A DNA stretch of 64,000 nt. Source: Himantopus leucocephalus. Taxonomy: Eukaryota; Chordata; Aves; Charadriiformes; Recurvirostridae. Positions 58,136 through 64,000 of this stretch are shown piece by piece. Within the stretch, counting starts at the first letter, position 1, and each line of letters starts with the position of its first letter. The stretch spans positions 6,202,502-6,266,501 of the forward strand of contig RSEF01000017.1 in assembly GCA_003993805.1 (NCBI GenBank). Reading direction: 5' to 3'. The position numbers and the translations under genes were made by a program. Below the pieces are notes generated by a model. That model worked only from the letters and a program-made list of their open reading frames with translations. It made no database searches and was not told where the DNA came from.

Positions 58136-60214
58136 GGTTTAATCATTTTCAGCTATAGGATCGTACTATTTATGTAGTTTTCAACAAGCTGCACTGCAGC
58201 TTTCTGTTACGCTTCTGTTATTCTTAAAAGTTTTTTTTATAACAATAGATAATCAGATTAAATATCCTGTTGATATTAAAGCATGTTGAGTCATCCAACA
58301 GCACAATAAGGCATTCAACAGTTAAATATGGCTCAGTAGAAACAAACACCTATGAAAAAGGCTTAAAGTCTCCGTCTGCTCTGCTTCACTTACTATCTCC
58401 TACCATACCGCCAGGCACTGCAGGACAAATAAGCCTCAGGTAGCTTGTTTAACCATTCCTCCTCTCTGCGCTGTGTCTGGAAAGCTGTTATCCAGGGCGG
58501 CTCTTCACCTCTCCTCTAGCTGGCAAAGGCACAGTACTACAGGCTTTCATTTATCTCCGTGGGCCAGAGCATCTGCAGCCTCTCTAGCACTGAAAAAAAC
58601 CCAGTATGTAAATAACAGCCTAATTCAAGTGAGATACAGCTGCTGGCAACAACTCGCACCCCACTGAACAGTCAGTTGTCCACACTGTCGTGACCCAGGT
58701 GTTGTGCTGTGACGATGCACAAGGAAACTCATTATGGAGCATATATGGGAAGCGTAAGCTGTCTTGTTCATCAGGACTTTGTACTATGCCTGCACCGCTC
58801 TGCACGCACGACAGCTTGGCTGTTTGGCCCAGGGCGTCGGGCAGATGAGTCTCTAGGGCCAGGCTGCCTCTTCCTAGCGAAAGCAGCACTTAATACACTG
58901 CTGTATTTTAATCATGGTCTGTAATTTTATGAGCACAGCATGAGATCTTGGACTGTTCACTGCAAAAGGTTGAATTAAGTAGCAGTTGTTTGTACTGGAC
59001 TTTGGTAAGAACAAACAAAATTCAGTCTCACCAACGGTTCAGCTACTCTCACCCGGCCAACGGACTGTTTCCCTAGGGATCAGATCTTTCCCCTCATTTG
59101 ACATTTTCTTTTAAGTTGTCTGATACAGTTTCGAGTGTCCTATTAAGAAGAGTAACACCCAAAGTCCCAGCACGAAAGACAGTGAGGATCTTAGCTTTGA
59201 AATAATAACAGGAATAACGACAGGATCAAAGCTGGGAGTGATTTCAGGCACACACATTTCCTTTACCCAGATGCAGGAGATGCTCCTAGCCAGGTGTGCT
59301 GTTTTCAGGGACAGAAGACAGATTAAACAGAGGCAGTCTCAACCCTTTGAACATCATTTCTACACCCTCTAGAGGAAGCTTCCATCCACTCTAAGCCATC
59401 CAGGGCTACGATATAATTAAATACTTGCTACCAATGTATGTCAAATGCTAGTATCAATGCTGCAATATCTGCACATAAAGCAGAATTAAGAGTGTACTTG
59501 ATGGAAAAGCCACAATACTTCTTGGCCGAACTGTTTCTTTTGATGAGAAGGTACCAGACAGTAGTAAAAGTTTATCGTTTTCACGTCTGCTTTTTTCCAT
59601 AAGCCAGTCATTTCTATGATCAGAGGTCAAAGAAACAGATAAATACCTGAGTTCAAAGCGCTCATATGCTGACAAATACTAGGACTGATAATTTGCATAT
59701 TATACAACTTCAGAACAGAACTGGACAGCTGAAGTTTTACTGACCCTTTTCCTCCCCTTGCAGAGAAAACTTCAAGATTCTGCCACTGAAAACGTGGGTG
59801 GCTTCAATCAGAGCCTGCGGGGTGTTCAGTCAGTGGTACCACAGTGGGAGGAGACGAGAAGCAGGGTTTTAACTAGTCTCTAGAAGACAAGGTCATCCTT
59901 ATGATACTGTTGAGCACATACACGTCTAGAAAGTCCGCCTCTACAAAATCCATGCGAGTGTACTTAGTACTGATGGTCTAGAAGCACAGTTTCCACTTCA
60001 AACTTCATTTGTTTCCCTTTCACCAGGTAGCAAAGAATCACATCTCCTCCCCATATCTATTCCCTTTGAACTCAAGAAGGGAGATACCTGTATTCAAGCA
60101 CAGCTGAACACTTCAGTCAGAAATGTAGTACGCTCTTCTGCAACAAGTAGTAAGTTTGTGCAAAATTAACATCAAATCACTCAATGCAAAGAACACCAAA
60201 AGGTAGCTAAGAAA
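58136..60214. other. Spacer between convergent TOR1B and TOR1A, no gene seen
   Basis: About 2 kb of unremarkable sequence between the two 3' ends. No recognisable repeats or coding frames. Confidence 0.6.
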
Positions 60215-61306
60215 TACATTTCTGATGAGAAAAGTTTATTTTGAATAGAAACTGGAGTGAAAAAAAGCCTCTGCAGTGCTCACATTTAGAAACAAGTCTG
60301 GCACTCTGCGCAGTAACTTCAGTTGACACATTTCACATTTTTTTTTCAACTGCCCTCGGCTCTGCCTTCATCCCTGCTTCAAAGGCATACAGTATTGCGA
60401 GAACAGGAAAAAGGGAAAACCCTGCAAGCTGGCCCCTGAATTCTACATGTAGGCGAAGAGGAAAAACCTCTTTTCCATTTCCTTGGTGTAAAATTTAACC
60501 TGTACATGTTTCCCATGAAGTTACACCCTTTCCACGAAGCTGACTCACCAGTCAGAAAGCACACTTTCTCCCTCCTGAGATCCCTGCTGGGAAAGCATGC
60601 TGTGGGTAACTTTATACATAAAAAAAATAATACAGGAACCGACTACACTGATCTNTTAAGTCCGCCCTCTATTCACTATTCACATCAGAGTTTCATATTC
60701 TTGGTTTGACATGCAGGAGGCCAACTTATACCACTGTTTTGAGAAAGACAATGGTACTGCATGATGTTGGATAGAAGACTCGATTTTTTTAATTACAGAA
60801 TCACCTCCTTATCTTTACTAGAACCAAGCTGTTCAAGGAGAAAAGACACATATCCTACTTTTATTGCAGTTATAGGAATATTCCCACACAAGCCAAATGA
60901 AGGCTTTCCTAGGCATAGGAACTTTGATTAAAACTCTCAATATTGTCTAGAGATCATCCACATCAAACCAAAATCCCATTAAAATTCGGTCACAGTCTCA
61001 GTCCTTCTATAGGTGCCAACAGTCCGCCAAACGGTTCTGATGATCAGCACGCGATCCGAGAGGAATCTTCGGTGCTGTCAGACACAGACCTCCGCATTCA
61101 CAACACAGTTCTTTCTTACCTTGGCAACACAAGGAGAGCCGTGACTAGTGACAGAACAAAACCGCAGAGGCACTGCCGCTTATTTACACACCAGTTAAAA
61201 AATAACGTTCCTTTCTTTAAAAAGTGCTTAAAAAATGAAATGTCCCAGGTTATCCACTTTGTAATTAAGTTAAATTTGCTTCTTTGCAGGTTGTAGCAAT
61301 AAAGCA
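60215..61306 (-). other. TOR1A: TOR1A 3' UTR (candidate)
   Basis: Non-coding sequence after the TOR1A stop. AATAAA on the minus strand (TTTATT at 60235-60240) would end a UTR of about 1.1 kb. A single N at 60655 marks another join. Confidence 0.5.
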
Positions 61307-62914
61307 TTAGAAGTCATAGTAATAATCCAGCTTTGCATCCACAGTTTTACACCCTTTATCTGAATAAATTCTCTCCTCTTTGGGGAAGTAGGTCATTTCG
61401 TCGGCTATTCTGGTTAAAATGTCTTCGTCCACAGCATAGCCACGTGATTCAATCTCCACCCTGACACACATTTTCACATGTTTGTATTCCAGAGGCAGGA
61501 AGGGAACAAAGTAGTCAATGAGATTTCTATCAATCAAGGTGCTGTGCCAAAATCCACCTACAAAGGGAAAGAGAAGAGGTTTGTTCCTACTCTAGTTCAA
61601 CACTACCGTGGGTTGAATGGGAGCAAGAGGCGTATCATAGCCCTATGATACCAGTAAGAATTTACCTGTGTTTTTATGAGGCTATAATGCACAGGTAAGA
61701 CCAAATATAAACCCTTTCTCATGGTACTTTGTGCATAAAGTTTTGGACAGACACATAAATGTGGTCCATTGGAACTGAATGAATTAATTCTGACCAAAGC
61801 CTCGCTCACCAGGTGCTAGCCTCACACCTTCCCCTCTCTCACCCTGAGAAGAACAGATTTTCTCTCTTATCAGCTCTCCCAGACCAGCTTGTCTTGCTCC
61901 TTTTTTTCAGAGATTGCACCTAACATTTTAAAAAAATGCAGTAAGTTTGCTTCCAATGCTAATTTTAGACCATAACTATTTTAAAACCCCTTTTCACCAG
62001 AAGTCCTGTGTGAGGAAACCTAGGAAACACTGGACTGCCCGCACCAGGGCTGGCGTGTCAGCTTGTTCCCCATAAATAGCTCCTAAATAACTGCCTGAAG
62101 GCTTTTAACAGACTGAGCAAGAAAGGCTCAGTGGGTTGGGGGCTGAGGAAGTGGTTTCCCCATAATAAAGCATTTTATTGGTTAAGGATTTTTCAGCTAA
62201 TGCAACATGTAGCCTTACTGTCTAGATTTCCGTTTGCTTTCTCTTTAGCCCATTAGTACGTCAGTAAGTGGACAACGTAGACTTCCCCCAACATATGCAG
62301 TCCAATGGACAGCAGACATGCTGGTAGCCAAGGTGCACACAGAGCTCCTTAACCTTCATTTCATCTCAAGAGCCATCTGTAGGACCCAAAACTGCATCGT
62401 GGCTCCTTGCTAGCCAAAAACCGGAGGCCACATCAAGTAGCTGTAAATATGCAGCCACATGCAGCCCATCCCTTTTGTGGAACTTCTACCACCTCAAAAA
62501 CAATCACCGTTTTACTCACTATTTTTGTTATTGAAGACAGACACAGACAGTGCATTTTGCATATCTGTGAGCTGTATATCTTCTCTTGTCTTCCCGTTTC
62601 TCCAGAAATCCAGTGCCACCTCTGTTATCTTTTCAGCTCCTGCATTGCTAAGTAAAGAGAAAACAAAGATTGTAGCTAGAGGTGATTTTAAAAGGCACTG
62701 CATGTACAGAACAGCAAACCTGAGAAGCCACTCCTTACCTGAGGAATATGAAGATGGCTTGTCGGTAAGACACCCCATCCAGAAGCTCATAGTAGTCCAG
62801 GAATGGTTTGATAGAGTCAATGAGTCCTGCATGCATTTTATCCATTTCATCAAATATGAAGAGTGATCTGGGACAGATGCTCACATTTCCCCGAATCCAC
62901 GACTGCAACTGGTC
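61307..62914 (-). CDS. TOR1A: Torsin-1A, exons 3-5 (5' exons beyond the window)
   Basis: ER-lumenal/nuclear-envelope AAA+ ATPase mutated in human DYT1 dystonia. Exon 3 is 62914-62739, exon 4 62647-62520 and exon 5 61557-61307 (stop TAA), giving 184 residues. Exon 3 carries [15 protein letters not shown] and an intact Walker [14 protein letters not shown]. Exon 4 carries [16 protein letters not shown] and [11 protein letters not shown], the TOR1A-type sequence. Exon 5 carries [30 protein letters not shown] and the sensor-2 [15 protein letters not shown]. The ending and the AGAEK segment separate it from TOR1B next door. Exons 1-2 (signal peptide, Walker A) are not in the remaining sequence to 64000 and must lie beyond it or in the gap at 63815-63914. 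It is convergent with TOR1B, as in mammals. Confidence 0.95.
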
Positions 62915-64000
62915 CTGAGTAGCGTAAAAATAAAAGACATTGAAAGAGTTTCTGTTGAAAAGACAGAAAATAGCACTTCTTACTGACTTTTGTCCTGAAA
63001 GAGTTATTTCAATTGTGTCATTTTAACACCTTTGGCTTCTTGACTAAAAGATGGTTAAAAGCTGTAAATAAAACTAACAGAATGTCACATTTGTTCTGAA
63101 AAAAATTCATGACACCAAGAGACAGGATGTTACAAGCAGGAAATCTCCTCATGAGAAAGATACTCCAGTAAACATAGCAAAAACGAAAGTACACAGTAGG
63201 ACAAGGGACAGGTACCACCAAGGAACAGCAACACAAAGCAAACCCCTGACAAGCAAGATGATTACTTCTGGCAGCACTTTGGCCGAAACATCCTTAGGCG
63301 TCAAAACTATTAACGATATTAAATTTGCTACCTGAACAGCACCAGTGGGAAATTGCACCTGCAGTCACTGGCAAAAGTAGAAACAGAATTCAATGCTCAG
63401 GCCTGTGTTCTAATCATTCGGAAGTTAAATGAAGACAATTACAAGCCCTTCTTAAACCACAATATTGTTCAGCAGGGCTAATGGTTTATTGTATTTAAAG
63501 ATTCTCTCACTTAAGTGTTACATTTAAGATCAATAATGAAGTAATTGGAAAAAATGGGTTGATCTGCTGGCAGATGAATGAGAAGCAACCATTCTAACCA
63601 TTTTCAATGATTCTTCTTTTTTTTTTAATATTCAGTGTTTACTCAGTCCCTGAACTGCAGAGGCAGCACAGGACGGTGGCATTGGGTGCAGTGTGGGTAA
63701 GAAGCGACAGTTCCTTCTACTGTCTTGGGCAGCAAGTTTCCCAAGTGTAATCACCCCGAAACAAAAGCAGAAAAGACAGAACTCAGAGGGTTGTGATCAG
63801 CGGCACAGAGTCTGNNNNNNNNNNNNNNNNNNNNNNNNNNNNNNNNNNNNNNNNNNNNNNNNNNNNNNNNNNNNNNNNNNNNNNNNNNNNNNNNNNNNNN
63901 NNNNNNNNNNNNNNCTATTTTAGAACAGCTCAGTTGCAAGAAGGGGGAAAGTAAGCTATACAAGAGGAAACAGGTATTTCCTTCATTTAGAAATCAGGTT
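62915..64000 (-). other. TOR1A: TOR1A intron 2 (partial) with a 100-N gap
   Basis: AT-rich intronic sequence upstream of TOR1A exon 3. I looked for the Walker A exon and did not find it outside the gap at 63815-63914. Confidence 0.7.

Overview
This window is vertebrate nuclear DNA, most probably from a bird. CR1-type LINE 3' ends, an avian-type solo LTR and spliced genes with GT-AG introns are visible. The gene order PRRX2 - PTGES - torsin cluster is the one known from human 9q34.11 and its avian counterpart. GC-rich stretches and short introns would suit a microchromosome. The assembly is draft quality. It has three 100-N gaps (21065-21164, 51679-51778, 63815-63914) and several single-N joins, some flanked by duplicated sequence.

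Layout. 1-12446 is intron 1 of PRRX2, whose first exon lies upstream of the window. PRRX2 (+) continues in exons 2-4 at 12447-13840: homeodomain, then OAR tail. A long 3' UTR probably runs to about 16395. 16.4-23.8 kb is intergenic, with one CpG-rich block near 20.7-21.0 kb. PTGES (-, three coding exons, 31077-25343) encodes microsomal prostaglandin E synthase-1. 31-48 kb is mostly non-coding, with degenerate repeats, a duplicated 240-bp segment and a few exon-like open frames on the + strand (42.3, 45.0 and 45.5 kb) that I cannot assign.

48.4-64 kb is a torsin cluster. First comes a divergent torsin-like gene (+, five exons, C-terminus lost in the 51.7-kb gap). Then TOR1B (+, five exons, complete, CpG-island promoter). 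Convergent to it is TOR1A (-), with only exons 3-5 inside the window. All three share the same coding-exon phases (1, 0, 2, 1 at the junctions seen), so they arose by tandem duplication of one gene.

Torsins are ER-lumenal AAA+ ATPases that work with LAP1/LULL1-type cofactors. The extra copy keeps an intact frame and splice sites but has Ser in place of the first Walker B Asp, and carries several TOR2A-like residues. It is the most interesting object here. PTGES and PRRX2 are unrelated neighbours held together by conserved synteny.
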